Shown here: piece after piece, positions 20,370 through 29,684 of the stretch
Position numbering within the stretch: position 1 is the first letter of the stretch
Layout: each line of letters starts with the position of its first letter
Origin: Pseudochelatococcus lubricantis
Lineage (GTDB): Bacteria > Pseudomonadota > Alphaproteobacteria > Rhizobiales > Beijerinckiaceae
Length of the DNA: 64,000 nt
Assembly: GCF_011762225.1 (NCBI RefSeq)
Contig: NZ_JAASQI010000002.1
Span: 558,001-622,000 of the forward strand
Direction: 5' to 3'
Made by a program: the position numbers and the translations under genes
The notes under the pieces: generated by a model
Told to the model about the DNA's origin: nothing
The model's input: the letters and a program-made list of their open reading frames with translations, nothing else
Databases searched by the model: none

Positions 20370-21083
20370 TTACTCCTGCGGCGCGGCTGACGTCCATCGC
20401 GTGGAGAAGATGAGGGGAGAGAGGCTGAGATCGCCCACCAACTGCTCCACCAGGCTGTCGACCTGTTGCGGGCTGTAGACCGTGGCCTCGACCTCGACAT
20501 CGCCCGTATTCGGCAAGACATGGCTTTCCAGGCTCTGAAGCCGCAGCTTGTGCACGCTCATCGCCTGCAACAGTTTGGTGCGGACGACAGCCTCGTCTTG
20601 CGCCTCGCATTTCAGTTCGATGATGTAATAGCGCTCCGTCAGTTCTTCTTCCGGAGAGAAGTAGTCGATAATTCCGCGCAGCCGCGGCAGCCCGACATTG
20701 ATCAGGAGAATGAAGACTGTCACCTCGAACGCCTCAAGAACGAAGCCATAGCCGGCCAGCGTGCCTACCGCCCCGGTCGCCCACAGCGTCGCCGCGCTGC
20801 TGAGCCCGCGGACGCTGAGTCCGTCGCGCATGATGAGACCCGCCCCGAGGAAGCCGATGCCCGTCACCACCTGGCCACCCATGCGAACCTCGATCCTGCC
20901 TTCACCCTCGATCAGGATGGCGAGCGACGTGAATGCGGCAGCTCCCAACGACACGAGCGCGTGCGTCGTCAGGCCGGAATGTCTCTGCCGCCATTGCCGC
21001 TCGATCCCTACTAAACTGCCGAGGAACAGCGCCACCAGCAGATCGGGGGCGATCGAGAGTGCGTTGTAGTAGTTGCCGGCCAT
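20370..21083 (-). CDS. mgtC: MgtC/SapB family inner-membrane protein
   Basis: About 237 residues. The N-terminal ~135 residues form the MgtC domain with several membrane spans and the signature ALFLGSLVGIERQWR plus TGIGFLGAGLIMRDG and GLSSAATLWATGAVG. The C-terminal ~90 residues form a soluble ACT-like domain, as in long MgtC proteins. The family modulates F-type ATP synthase and supports growth at low Mg2+ or in macrophages; the role here is inferred. ATG 21083 follows GAGGG and is preferred over ATG 21095. No Mg-sensing leader was recognised. Confidence 0.88.
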   Translation of the reverse strand: MAGNYYNALSIAPDLLVALFLGSLVGIERQWRQRHSGLTTHALVSLGAAAFTSLAILIEGEGRIEVRMGGQVVTGIGFLGAGLIMRDGLSVRGLSSAATLWATGAVGTLAGYGFVLEAFEVTVFILLINVGLPRLRGIIDYFSPEEELTERYYIIELKCEAQDEAVVRTKLLQAMSVHKLRLQSLESHVLPNTGDVEVEATVYSPQQVDSLVEQLVGDLSLSPLIFSTRWTSAAPQE

Positions 21084-21271
21084 CGGAGCCCTCATTCCGG
21101 GAAGTTTATCGAGATGCTTAGGCCGAAAGGCCCTAACGTTCGATGACGCGACATATAAATGTATCCATGCGGACCGCTGGCAGGTGAGCCTGGTTCAATG
21201 TGCGTTTTTCAAGTATCATTAAATAATGACATCGTCCGCACCGTCGCGGCATGTCGGCCGCCCTTTACGGG

Positions 21272-22717
21272 TCAGGCAGCTTCCCCCGTCCGTTGCGCGA
21301 TTGAAAACCTGGCGACAAGGATGGCGAGCAGCGGGCTGGCAATGCCGAACACCGCATATGGAGCATAGCTCAGCGTCGCGACACCCAGCGTCGCCGCCAT
21401 GTAGGCGCCGCAACTGTTCCACGGCACCAGCGCGGACGTCGGGGTCGCGGCCGCTCCGACCGCGCGCGACAGCAACACCGGCGCGAGGCCCCGGCGCTCG
21501 AATTCCGGGCGGAACATGCGCGCGGGCAGCACGATCGACAGATATTGGTCGGCGGTGATGATGTTGCTGGCCAACACGGCAGCAACCATGGCGGCGACGA
21601 GGCTGCCGAGCGAGCTGGCAAGCGAGACGATCGGCGTCACGATCCGATCGAGCACCCCCGTCTTTTCGACGACACCGCCGAAGGCGAAGGCGACCACGAC
21701 GAGCCAGATGGTTGGCAGCATGCTCTCCATGCCGCCGCGACTGGCGAGCGCATCGATGGCCGCATCGCCGGAGCTGGAGACGTAGCCGCTGGCGAGCGCC
21801 AGCCACACGCCCTTGACCAGTGCAAGCCAGCCGGGAATCTCGGGACCGGCTGCGGCGAAAGCAAGCACCCGGTCGGGCGACATGACGACAGCCAGAACGC
21901 CGCCGGCCAGCGCCCCGGCGAAGATCGTCGTGAACGGCGGCAGCTTCAGCAGAGCGAGCACGATGATCAGCGCGAGCGGCAGGAACATGTACCAGCCCGT
22001 CGGGGTCACAGCCTCGATCGCTGCGAGCTTGCCCGAGATGTCGGCCGTTCCCGGCGTGCCGAGCAGCCAGAAGATGACGAGCGACAGGCCAAGTGCCCCG
22101 AACGATGTCGGCAGCGTGTGCCGCATGTGCTCGTAGAGCCCGGCGCCGGCAGAAGCCGCGGCGAGATTGACCGAATCCGACAGCGGCGACGTCGTGTCGC
22201 CGAAATAGGCGCCGGAGATGATCGCCGCCGCCGTGATCGCCGGATCGAGCCCCATGTTGGCGGAAATGCCCATCAGCCCGACACCGATCGTCCCGACCAC
22301 CGTCCACGAGCTGCCTATCGAGAACGAGATGAGTGCGGCAAGCGCCGTCGCGGTGACATAGAAAGAGCCGGGGTCGAGCAGCTTCAATCCGTAATAGACC
22401 ATCGCGAGCAGCGTGCCGCTCAGGGCCCATGCCCCGATCAGCGCGCCGACCGCGAAAAGGATGAAGATGGCGCCGATGCCGCTGGCGACGCTGGCCGTCG
22501 CCGCTTCGGTCATCGCTTCCAAGCGATGGCCGCGCCCGACCGCCATCAGCGCGGCGACGAGCGCGGCGAGCGTCAGCGCAACCTGGTTCGGCCCCTCCAC
22601 ACCCGCATCGCCGAACAGGAAGAAGGAGAGGCCGACAAGCACGACCAGCGCGGCTACGGGGACCAGCGCTTCGAACAGAGTTGGAGATCGCGGCACGGCG
22701 GATATATTTTCGTCCAT
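21272..22717 (-). CDS. nhaC: NhaC family Na+/H+ antiporter
   Basis: 481-residue inner-membrane carrier with about twelve spans. Family landmarks include ISFSIGSSWTVVGTIGVGLM, GAYFGDTTSPLSDSVNLAAA and the second-half SNIITADQYLSIVLP. Such carriers exchange cytoplasmic Na+, or sometimes organic acids or amino acids, for protons. The ATG at 22717 follows GAGCGGG; the longer GTG start at 22741 has no support. It follows arcA on the same strand after a 117-base gap containing an inverted repeat, so a role in pH homeostasis beside the arginine deiminase genes is possible. Confidence 0.9.
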   Translation of the reverse strand: MDENISAVPRSPTLFEALVPVAALVVLVGLSFFLFGDAGVEGPNQVALTLAALVAALMAVGRGHRLEAMTEAATASVASGIGAIFILFAVGALIGAWALSGTLLAMVYYGLKLLDPGSFYVTATALAALISFSIGSSWTVVGTIGVGLMGISANMGLDPAITAAAIISGAYFGDTTSPLSDSVNLAAASAGAGLYEHMRHTLPTSFGALGLSLVIFWLLGTPGTADISGKLAAIEAVTPTGWYMFLPLALIIVLALLKLPPFTTIFAGALAGGVLAVVMSPDRVLAFAAAGPEIPGWLALVKGVWLALASGYVSSSGDAAIDALASRGGMESMLPTIWLVVVAFAFGGVVEKTGVLDRIVTPIVSLASSLGSLVAAMVAAVLASNIITADQYLSIVLPARMFRPEFERRGLAPVLLSRAVGAAATPTSALVPWNSCGAYMAATLGVATLSYAPYAVFGIASPLLAILVARFSIAQRTGEAA

Positions 22718-22783
22718 ATCAATCGCCCGCTCTGAAAGCACAGGTCCCGCAATCAGGGAGGTTCATAAGCAATGGCTCCCGAC

Positions 22784-22815
22784 GCGCTTTCCAGTTCAGC
22801 GAAACCGGAAAGCGC
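22784..22815. repeat. Inverted repeat between arcA and nhaC
   Basis: GCGCTTTCC (22784-22792) pairs with GGAAAGCGC (22807-22815) across 14 bases. The right arm shares GGAAAGCGCTC with the module B palindromes, so this may be a fragment of that family. It may also separate arcA and nhaC transcripts. Confidence 0.5.
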
Positions 22816-22834
22816 TCCGAAGAGCCCTGTCCGC

Positions 22835-24070
22835 TCAGTAATCGACGGGATCGCGGATAATCGGGCAGGTCATGCAATGGCCGCCGCCACGACCACGGCC
22901 AAGCTCGGAACCATCGATGGTGATGACCTCGATCCCCGCGCGGCGCAGCAGCGTGTTGGTGTAGGTGTTGCGGTCGTAGGCGAACACGACCCCCGGGGAG
23001 GCGCAGACGAGGTTTGCGCCCGAGTCCCACTGGGTGCGCTCGCGCATGTAGTCGTTGCCGCCGGTCTCGACGACACGCAGTTCCTTGAGGCCCAGCGCCT
23101 CGCGCACGGTCTCGATGAGCCCCTTGTCGCGGGAAAGCTCAAGCCCGCCGTTGCCATCCGGACGGTAGGAGAAGCACTGGATGCTGTTCACGATGTCGGG
23201 ATAGATCAGCACGCAGTCACGGTCGGCGAAGGTGAACACCGTGTCGAGATGCATGGCCGCGCGCAGCTTCGGCATCGCGGCGATGATGACGCGCTCCGCC
23301 GCGCCTTGCTCGAAGAGCGCCTGCGCCGCCTGGCTGATCGCCTGACGCGAGGTGCGCTCGCTCATGCCGATCAGCACGTTGCCCTTGCCGATCGGCATCA
23401 CGTCGCCGCCTTCAAGCGTGGCGAGGCCCCAGTCCCTGGTCGGGTCGCCCCACCAGACCTTCACCTTGCCGGCGAAGTCGGGATGGAACTTGTAGATCGC
23501 CGTCGTGAGAATGGTTTCCTCATGCCGTGCCGGCCAGAAGAGCGGGTTCAACGTCACGCCGCCATAGATCCAGCAGGTGGTGTCGCGGGTGTAGATCGTG
23601 TTCGGCAGCGGCGGCAACAGGTATTCGTTCACGCCGGCCGCGTCGCGGATCAGTGCCAGCGTGGCGCCGCCGATCGTGTCGGGAAACTCGTAGGTCGAGA
23701 GGCCGCCGATCAGCGTCTCCGCGAGCTGGCGATCCGGCAGTCCCTCAAGATAGGAACGTACCTCGTCCACGAAACCGAGGCCGATCTGGTTGGGCACGAC
23801 CTGATTGTCGAGGATCCACTGCTTGGCTTCCGGAATCGCGAGGATCTCGGTCAGCAGGTTGTGCTTTTCCACTACCTCGATACCGCGATCCCGCATCTTG
23901 GTGATGAAATCGAAATGGTCTCGCTTGGCGACATCGACCCACAACACGTCGTCGAACAGCAAGGCGTCGCAATTGCTGGGGGTCAGTCGCTGGTGAGCGC
24001 GGCCGGGCGCGCAGACCAGAACCTTGCGCAGCTGGCCAACCTCGGAATGAACGCCGAAATTCGTTTCCAT
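22835..24070 (-). CDS. arcA: Arginine deiminase
   Basis: Cytoplasmic enzyme converting L-arginine to citrulline and ammonia, the first step of the ADI pathway. 411 residues, [20 protein letters not shown] at the start. The catalytic cysteine is C399 in GGGHCMTCP, twelve residues from the C-terminus as in known enzymes; the guanidinium-binding context [12 protein letters not shown] and [20 protein letters not shown] are intact. Downstream of arcD by 26 bases, forming arcDA. Ornithine carbamoyltransferase and carbamate kinase are not in the window. Confidence 0.95.
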   Translation of the reverse strand: METNFGVHSEVGQLRKVLVCAPGRAHQRLTPSNCDALLFDDVLWVDVAKRDHFDFITKMRDRGIEVVEKHNLLTEILAIPEAKQWILDNQVVPNQIGLGFVDEVRSYLEGLPDRQLAETLIGGLSTYEFPDTIGGATLALIRDAAGVNEYLLPPLPNTIYTRDTTCWIYGGVTLNPLFWPARHEETILTTAIYKFHPDFAGKVKVWWGDPTRDWGLATLEGGDVMPIGKGNVLIGMSERTSRQAISQAAQALFEQGAAERVIIAAMPKLRAAMHLDTVFTFADRDCVLIYPDIVNSIQCFSYRPDGNGGLELSRDKGLIETVREALGLKELRVVETGGNDYMRERTQWDSGANLVCASPGVVFAYDRNTYTNTLLRRAGIEVITIDGSELGRGRGGGHCMTCPIIRDPVDY

Positions 24071-24096
24071 AGCTAAGCTCCGATTTCTTATTCTGT

Positions 24097-25530
24097 TCAG
24101 GGAGATATGGTGCCGGTGAGAAGGCCGTAGGCGCCCACGAGGCCCGCGGTGACCGTGACGCCGAAGATGACGAGTTCCACAGGGGTGAACAGCGACACGT
24201 TCTGCTCGCGCCGCGCCCAGACATAGAGGATGGTGCTGGGCACGAAGAGCACGGCCACGAGCAGCACGTATTTCAGGCCAGCGGCCACGAACATGAACAG
24301 CGTATAGATGACGGCGATCCAGGCGAATATCTGGTCGCGTCCGCGCTCTCGCGGCGTGGCCTCGTAGCCGTCTCCGCGCCGGGCGACCAGCACGCCGTAT
24401 CCCGCCACCAGCAGATAGGGCAGCAGCGCCGTCACGCTCGTCATGTTGAGCATGAAATTGAACGCATCGCTAGACCAATAGGTCGAGATCACGAACAGCG
24501 AGACGACGATGTTCGTCAACCACAGCGCATTGGCGGGCACGCGGTTGGGGTTCTGCGCCGCGAAGAGCCTGGGCATGTCCTTGGACTTCGCGGCGGCGAA
24601 CAGGACTTCGGCGCAGATCAGCGACCAGGCGAGGTAGGCGCCGAGCACCGAGATCAGCACGCCGACCGAGACGAAGATCGCGCCCCATCGCCCGACGATG
24701 ACCTCAAGAGCACCGGCGAGCGACGGATTCGCCACGCCCGCGAGCGTTGCGCGCGGCATTGCGCCAAAGGGCAGCAGCGTGACGGCCACCATGAGGCCCA
24801 GGACAGCGGCAAAGCCGAGAATCGTCGCGGTTCCGACGTCGGCGCGGGTCTTGGCGAAGCGCGAGTAGACGCTCGCGCCCTCGATGCCGAGGAAGACGAA
24901 GATCGTGATCAGCATCGTGTCGCGCACCTGCAACAGCAGCGACTTCTCGGGCATGCCGACACCACCGAAGAAATTCTCGGAGAACTGGGCGTAGTTGAAC
25001 GCGAAGATCATCAAGAGGATCGCGACGATGATCGGCACGATCTTCGCTATCGTCACGACGGTGTTGACGAAGGCCGCCTGTTCGACGCCCCGCAAGATCA
25101 TGAAATGGAATGTCCATATGCCGGCAAGCGACACGAGGATCGCGATCGGGCTGCTGCCGTCGCCGAAGATGTAGGGAAAGAAGTTTCCGAGCGTGGAGCC
25201 GATCAAGACCCAGTAGAAGACGTTGCCGAAGCAACTGCCGAGCCAGTAACCGAAGGCCGACAAAAAGCCCGCATAATCGCCGAAACCGGACTTGGCATAG
25301 GCGAAGACACCCGAGTCGATGTCCGGCCGCTTTTCAGCGAGAAACTGGAAAACACGAGCCAGCATGTACATGCCCGTTCCGGCGACGATCCAGGCGATGA
25401 TCGCGCCGAAAGGCCCCGTCGCAACGCCGAAACGACCGGGCAGGTTGAAGATGCCGGCCCCGACCATCGAACCGACAACCATGGCTGTCAGCGCCGGTAA
25501 CGACATTTTCCCTGTTGTTTTGGACGCCAT
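24097..25530 (-). CDS. arcD: Arginine/ornithine antiporter, APC superfamily
   Basis: 477-residue, ~12-span carrier that should take up arginine in exchange for ornithine. The N-terminal signature [19 protein letters not shown] is typical of basic amino-acid antiporters, followed by [20 protein letters not shown]. First gene of the arcDA pair. Alternative names (basic amino-acid/polyamine antiporter) are possible, but the neighbour arcA decides. A Crp/Fnr-type site lies about 165 bases upstream. Confidence 0.92.
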   Translation of the reverse strand: MASKTTGKMSLPALTAMVVGSMVGAGIFNLPGRFGVATGPFGAIIAWIVAGTGMYMLARVFQFLAEKRPDIDSGVFAYAKSGFGDYAGFLSAFGYWLGSCFGNVFYWVLIGSTLGNFFPYIFGDGSSPIAILVSLAGIWTFHFMILRGVEQAAFVNTVVTIAKIVPIIVAILLMIFAFNYAQFSENFFGGVGMPEKSLLLQVRDTMLITIFVFLGIEGASVYSRFAKTRADVGTATILGFAAVLGLMVAVTLLPFGAMPRATLAGVANPSLAGALEVIVGRWGAIFVSVGVLISVLGAYLAWSLICAEVLFAAAKSKDMPRLFAAQNPNRVPANALWLTNIVVSLFVISTYWSSDAFNFMLNMTSVTALLPYLLVAGYGVLVARRGDGYEATPRERGRDQIFAWIAVIYTLFMFVAAGLKYVLLVAVLFVPSTILYVWARREQNVSLFTPVELVIFGVTVTAGLVGAYGLLTGTISP

Positions 25531-25694
25531 TCCTACCCCCGAATATTGTTGTATCTTTTCGTATTATCTGCACCTTAGCCAGAAAACGGCCAAGCGTCTC
25601 ATTAATTCGCGCCACGCCTTTCGGCTTGTCCCATCTTCGACGGACGGGAGCCCCTGTCCCGCCCCGTCGAACCAGTCGCGCCTGACCGCTACGC

Positions 25695-25708
25695 CTGATC
25701 GGGGTCAA
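25695..25708 (-). promoter_or_regulatory. Possible FNR/ANR-type box upstream of arcD
   Basis: On the minus strand this reads TTGACCCCGATCAG, one mismatch in each half from TTGAT-N4-ATCAA. It lies in the 382-base gap between arcD and the AraC gene, in which no coding sequence is convincing. ADI operons are commonly oxygen-regulated, hence the suggestion. The match is imperfect and could be chance. Confidence 0.3.
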
Positions 25709-25912
25709 ATGCACACGCCGATCGCACCCCATGTTTCAATCTCCGGTTCTGCGCCGCGTAAGCAACTGTAATGCGGCATCCGTAGCCGGTTTAAGGACGA
25801 TTCCCGCCTGCGGAACAGGTGCTCGGGCGGCTGGTGCAAAGCTGCCGAACGCTGTGCAAAGTCTCATACGGAACAAGAAGGGCGATCTGCCGAAATGAGG
25901 CCCGGCCGCCTG

Positions 25913-26974
25913 CTATCCGCGGGGCTCCCTGGCCCGGCCCAGCAGCGCGGAGATGTCGTTCTCGGAGCCTGTGACTTCCGGGTGCGAGGGCTGCACCATA
26001 CGGATGCCCATGCGTGTCGCCGTGCGCACGTCTCCGGGCGAGCAGTTGAACTGCCGTCGAAATGCGCGGTTGAATGCGGATGTATTGTGGAAGCCGCGCT
26101 TTTCCGCCAGCTCGGCTATCGGGATATGGTTGAGACCCGGGTCCGTCAGATCGGCATATATTTTGTTCAGCCGGAGTGTCTGAATGTATTTCGCGACGCC
26201 GCCGCTTTCCTCGAAGATGCCGTAGAGGACTGACCGCGACACTCCGGAAAGTTGAGACAGCCGTTCAGGGGTCAGGCGCGCCGACCACAGATTCGAGCGA
26301 ATGATCTGGCGCACCTGATCGCGCAGGAGCGCTGGATCGAACTCACGCAGAACGTCGCCGGGCGCCGCTTCCACCTGAAGGCAGGCGACGATCATCCCGT
26401 GAAGCGCGCGCGCAAAACGGTCGCGATCCCGTTCGTCGGCATGAGGGAGGCGATTGGCCAGCGAAATCAGGAAGTCGGCCAGCAGGTCGGCTGCGCCTGC
26501 ACGAACGGGACCGCTGCCGTAACGCGAGAAGTATTGCCACAGCTCCGGAATTTCGCCGCGGGGGATGACGACGCTGACCCAGCCCGCGGGTGACCAGTGG
26601 TCGACAAACGCTTCCGCGAGGGTATCGAAAACGAGGGTGCCGTCGGAAGCAACATAGTGCTGTTCATCCGTTCGCGACGCCATCTGCCCGTTTCGCGTCA
26701 CACGAAGCATCCAGTCGTCGAGATCATCCCTTGCAATATGACCACGATGCCTGACGATATTCACCTCACTGGATTTGCCGTCCATGACGATCATGTTGCC
26801 GAGGGTCCAGTGTTCCACCCGCAGAGAGCAGAACCGGCGCTTCTCCGGAGCAACAAAGACGTCGGCGGCGCTCGCATAGAAGTCGAACAGGGCGTCATAA
26901 CGGTCGTCGGGCTCCATCTCGTCCAGCTCGAAGCAGTATGAAGACAAGGGCAGCGGCTCATCAGGAGCATTCAT
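25913..26974 (-). CDS. AraC family transcriptional regulator
   Basis: 353 residues. The C-terminal ~100 residues hold the double helix-turn-helix: LTPERLSQLSGVSRSVLYGI, then IPIAELAEKRGFHNTSAFNR and AFRRQFNCSPGDVRTATRM. The N-terminal ~200 residues resemble the AraC_binding_2 type (HIARDDLDDWMLRVTRNGQM). It lies upstream of arcD on the same strand, 382 bases away; whether it controls arcDA or neighbouring genes is not shown. The region past the HTH (about 35 residues) is an ordinary tail. Confidence 0.88.
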   Translation of the reverse strand: MNAPDEPLPLSSYCFELDEMEPDDRYDALFDFYASAADVFVAPEKRRFCSLRVEHWTLGNMIVMDGKSSEVNIVRHRGHIARDDLDDWMLRVTRNGQMASRTDEQHYVASDGTLVFDTLAEAFVDHWSPAGWVSVVIPRGEIPELWQYFSRYGSGPVRAGAADLLADFLISLANRLPHADERDRDRFARALHGMIVACLQVEAAPGDVLREFDPALLRDQVRQIIRSNLWSARLTPERLSQLSGVSRSVLYGIFEESGGVAKYIQTLRLNKIYADLTDPGLNHIPIAELAEKRGFHNTSAFNRAFRRQFNCSPGDVRTATRMGIRMVQPSHPEVTGSENDISALLGRAREPRG

Positions 26975-27024
26975 GGGTTCGCTCGCGTTGGCTTTCGGTC
27001 AGGGTAGTTTGTCCATTAGAATAT

Positions 27025-27063
27025 GCCCTGTTTACGTTGAAACAGGATAGATTCCAGCGCTCT
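27025..27063 (+). repeat. Mosaic intergenic palindrome, module B (copy 4, shortened)
   Basis: CCTGTTTACGTTGAAACAGGATAGATTCC then GCGCTCT, which equals the first part and last seven bases of module B with the middle missing. It ends on the stop codon of the Crp/Fnr gene and begins about 50 bases upstream of the AraC start, so it could act as a terminator for the former. Confidence 0.6.
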
Positions 27064-27752
27064 CAGCCGCCGTCGCCCTGCGCTGCGAAACGGCGCAACC
27101 GTTCCGCGTCGATGATGGTGATGGAACGGTACGTGTTGCTGATCCAGCCCGCGGCGGCGAAACGTTGCAGGGCGGCGTTCACCTGTTTTCGCGAGGCGTT
27201 GGCCATCGCGCCGATTTCCGCCTGCGTCAGCGGAACGGGAACCTCGCCGATCCAGGTCGCGCGCTGCAGCACCGCCGCGATGCGGCGCGCCGCCTCGGGA
27301 ATCTGCAAATCATGAATGACACGCACGAGGACGTCCACGCCCATCATGACGCTTTGCGCGACATACCGGACGACTTCGGCGTCCTGCGCCGCCATCCGGT
27401 CGAGGGTGTCGAGGGGGACATGCATCATGGATGTTTCGACGAGCGCGCGCAGTTCGAGCCGTCGCGGCTGACGGGTGAGGAAGCAGCCCTCTCCGGTCCA
27501 CGCGCCGATGGCACCCAGATGGATCAGCTGCGGTGTGTGATCGGAGGGGGCGATGTTGACGGTCACCGTGCCCGAAACCAGACCGTAGATGCCGCCGAGC
27601 GCATCCCCGAGCCTGTAGATGACATGGCCCGGCGCGAAATGTTGCAGCACGCCCTGACTCAGGATCGCGGCCCTGAATTTTTCAGGCTGCATCGAAAGCC
27701 AGCCACGTGTGGAGAGAATACTCACGGCCTGTTCTCTTGATACATGCGTCAT
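27063..27752 (-). CDS. Crp/Fnr family transcriptional regulator
   Basis: 229 residues. Cyclic-nucleotide-type beta barrel (about 20-140: FAPGHVIYRLGDALGGIYGL, GAIGAWTGEGCFLTRQPRRL) and a C-terminal winged HTH (PLTQAEIGAMANASRKQVNA). The N-terminal cysteines of an FNR Fe-S cluster are absent, so it does not look like an oxygen-sensing FNR. The ATG at 27752 fits the domain start; an open frame extends 62 residues upstream into the divergent promoter region but has no family resemblance. Divergent from the sulfatase gene. Confidence 0.88.
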   Translation of the reverse strand: MTHVSREQAVSILSTRGWLSMQPEKFRAAILSQGVLQHFAPGHVIYRLGDALGGIYGLVSGTVTVNIAPSDHTPQLIHLGAIGAWTGEGCFLTRQPRRLELRALVETSMMHVPLDTLDRMAAQDAEVVRYVAQSVMMGVDVLVRVIHDLQIPEAARRIAAVLQRATWIGEVPVPLTQAEIGAMANASRKQVNAALQRFAAAGWISNTYRSITIIDAERLRRFAAQGDGG

Positions 27753-28031
27753 GAGGCGATTTTCCGGCTGGTCCGCCCGAGAAGGCGGACGGTGAGAGGG
27801 ACATGGTCGTGCCATTGCGGCGAGGCGATACGGCTGAGTATTGCTTTTCCCGCCCACATGCGAACAATGGCGATAATAAGGCATAATAATTTTCCGGTTT
27901 GTCCGTTTCCGGACAGAGTCAAAAGGGCGAAGATGCAATTATGCCATCCGGTTCCGGCCAGTCTCGTGGGCCCGGAGCGATAGTCCAGCCTTATCGCCGT
28001 TTGCGACATATGTACGCGAAGGAGGAAATCC

Positions 28032-29597
28032 GTGAAGCTGACCCACTTGCTGGCGACGGCAGCCATGATCAGCGTCGGCGCCGGGGGCGTTGCGCAAGCG
28101 CAGCAGCCGCAACAGGCGCCTCGGCCGAACATCCTCGTCATTTTTGGCGACGATATTGGTCAATCAAACCTCAGCACCTACACTTTCGGCCTCGTGGGCT
28201 ATCGCACACCCAACATCGACCGGCTGGCCGCCGAAGGGCTGAAGTTCACGGATTACTATGCCGAGCAGAGCTGCACGGCGGGGCGCTCCACCTTCATCAC
28301 CGGCCAGACGACGCTGCGCACGGGACTGTCCAAGGTCGGCGTGCCCGGGGCCCCGGTGGGCTTGCAGGCGAAGGATATCACCATCGCCCAGGCGTTGAAG
28401 CCGCTGGGCTACGCCACCGGCCAGTTCGGCAAGAACCACCTCGGCGACAAAGACGAATTCCTGCCGACGAACCACGGCTTCGACGAGTTTTACGGCAATC
28501 TTTACCACCTGAACGCGGAGGAGGAGCCCGAGCAGCGCACCTATCCGCGCGATGAACGCTTCCGCGACCTGTTCAGGCCGCGCGGCGTCATCCGGGCGAC
28601 GGCCGGCGGCAAGATCGAGGATACCGGCCCGCTGACGAAGAAGCGCATGGAGACCATCGACGACGAGACCACGAGCGCCGCCGCCGACTTCATCGAGCGG
28701 CAGGTCGCCGCCGGCAAGCCGTTCTTCACCTGGATGAATACGACGCGCATGCACTTCCGCACCCATGTGCGCGATGACCGGCGCAGCGAGCCCGGCCTGA
28801 CCGCGCGCACGGAGTACGCCGACGGCATGGTCGAGCACGATGGGCACGTCGGCCAACTGCTGAAGAAGCTCGACGATCTCGGTGTCGCCGACAACACCAT
28901 CGTCATCTATACGACGGACAACGGCCCGCACCTGAATTCGTGGCCGGATGCCGCGACCACGCCCTTCCGCAGCGAGAAGAACACCAACTGGGAAGGCGCC
29001 TTCCGCGTGCCCGCCATCGTCCGCTGGCCCGGCAAGATCGAGCCGGGATCAGTATCGAACGAGATATTCTCCGGTCTCGACTGGTTCCCGACGCTGTTGG
29101 CTGCCGCCGGAGACGCCGAGGTGAAGGACCGCCTGAGCAAGGGCTGGGATGTGGATGGCCGGACCTACAAGGTGCATCTGGACGGCTACAACCAGCTTCC
29201 CTACCTCACCGGCGAGCAGGAACGCGGCGCCCGCAAGGAGTTCCTGTACTTCAACGACGACGGCGAGTTCGTCGGCATGCGCTACGAGAACTGGAAGATC
29301 GTGCTCGCCGAACAGCGCGCCACCGGAACGCTGCAAGTGTGGAGCGAACCTTTCACGCACCTGCGTATTCCCAAGCTGTTCGATCTTCGCGCCGACCCCT
29401 TCGAGCGGGCGGATATCACCTCCAACACCTATTGGGATTGGGTGCTGTCGCAGGTCTATGTCCTGAACATCGCCCAGATCGCCGCGCAGCAGTATTTCGC
29501 GACGTTCAAGGATTTCCCGCCGAGCCAGCGGGCGGCCTCGTTCAATGTCGACCAGATCGTCGAGCAGATGAACCGTCAGATCGAGACGGCCAACTGA
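28032..29597 (+). CDS. Secreted type I arylsulfatase
   Basis: 521-residue periplasmic sulfatase hydrolysing sulfate esters. Signal peptide MKLTHLLATAAMISVGAGGV with cleavage near AQA. The C-x-A-x-R sulfatase motif is C81-T-A-G-R85; C81 is the residue converted to formylglycine. Metal ligands are seen in ILVIFGDDIG (~D40/D41) and the later TTDNGPH. GTG start at 28032 with AAGGAGGA 6-7 bases upstream. Followed on the same strand by a HAD phosphatase, an outer-membrane protein and the formylglycine-generating enzyme that would mature it. Confidence 0.93.
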   Translation: MKLTHLLATAAMISVGAGGVAQAQQPQQAPRPNILVIFGDDIGQSNLSTYTFGLVGYRTPNIDRLAAEGLKFTDYYAEQSCTAGRSTFITGQTTLRTGLSKVGVPGAPVGLQAKDITIAQALKPLGYATGQFGKNHLGDKDEFLPTNHGFDEFYGNLYHLNAEEEPEQRTYPRDERFRDLFRPRGVIRATAGGKIEDTGPLTKKRMETIDDETTSAAADFIERQVAAGKPFFTWMNTTRMHFRTHVRDDRRSEPGLTARTEYADGMVEHDGHVGQLLKKLDDLGVADNTIVIYTTDNGPHLNSWPDAATTPFRSEKNTNWEGAFRVPAIVRWPGKIEPGSVSNEIFSGLDWFPTLLAAAGDAEVKDRLSKGWDVDGRTYKVHLDGYNQLPYLTGEQERGARKEFLYFNDDGEFVGMRYENWKIVLAEQRATGTLQVWSEPFTHLRIPKLFDLRADPFERADITSNTYWDWVLSQVYVLNIAQIAAQQYFATFKDFPPSQRAASFNVDQIVEQMNRQIETAN

Positions 29598-29684
29598 TCG
29601 TCTCCGTCGCGGCGGGCGGCGCTTCTGCGCCCCCGCCGTGTCATATGCCCTGTTCGTGTCTGCAGCTTTTATGAGGGAGGCGTC

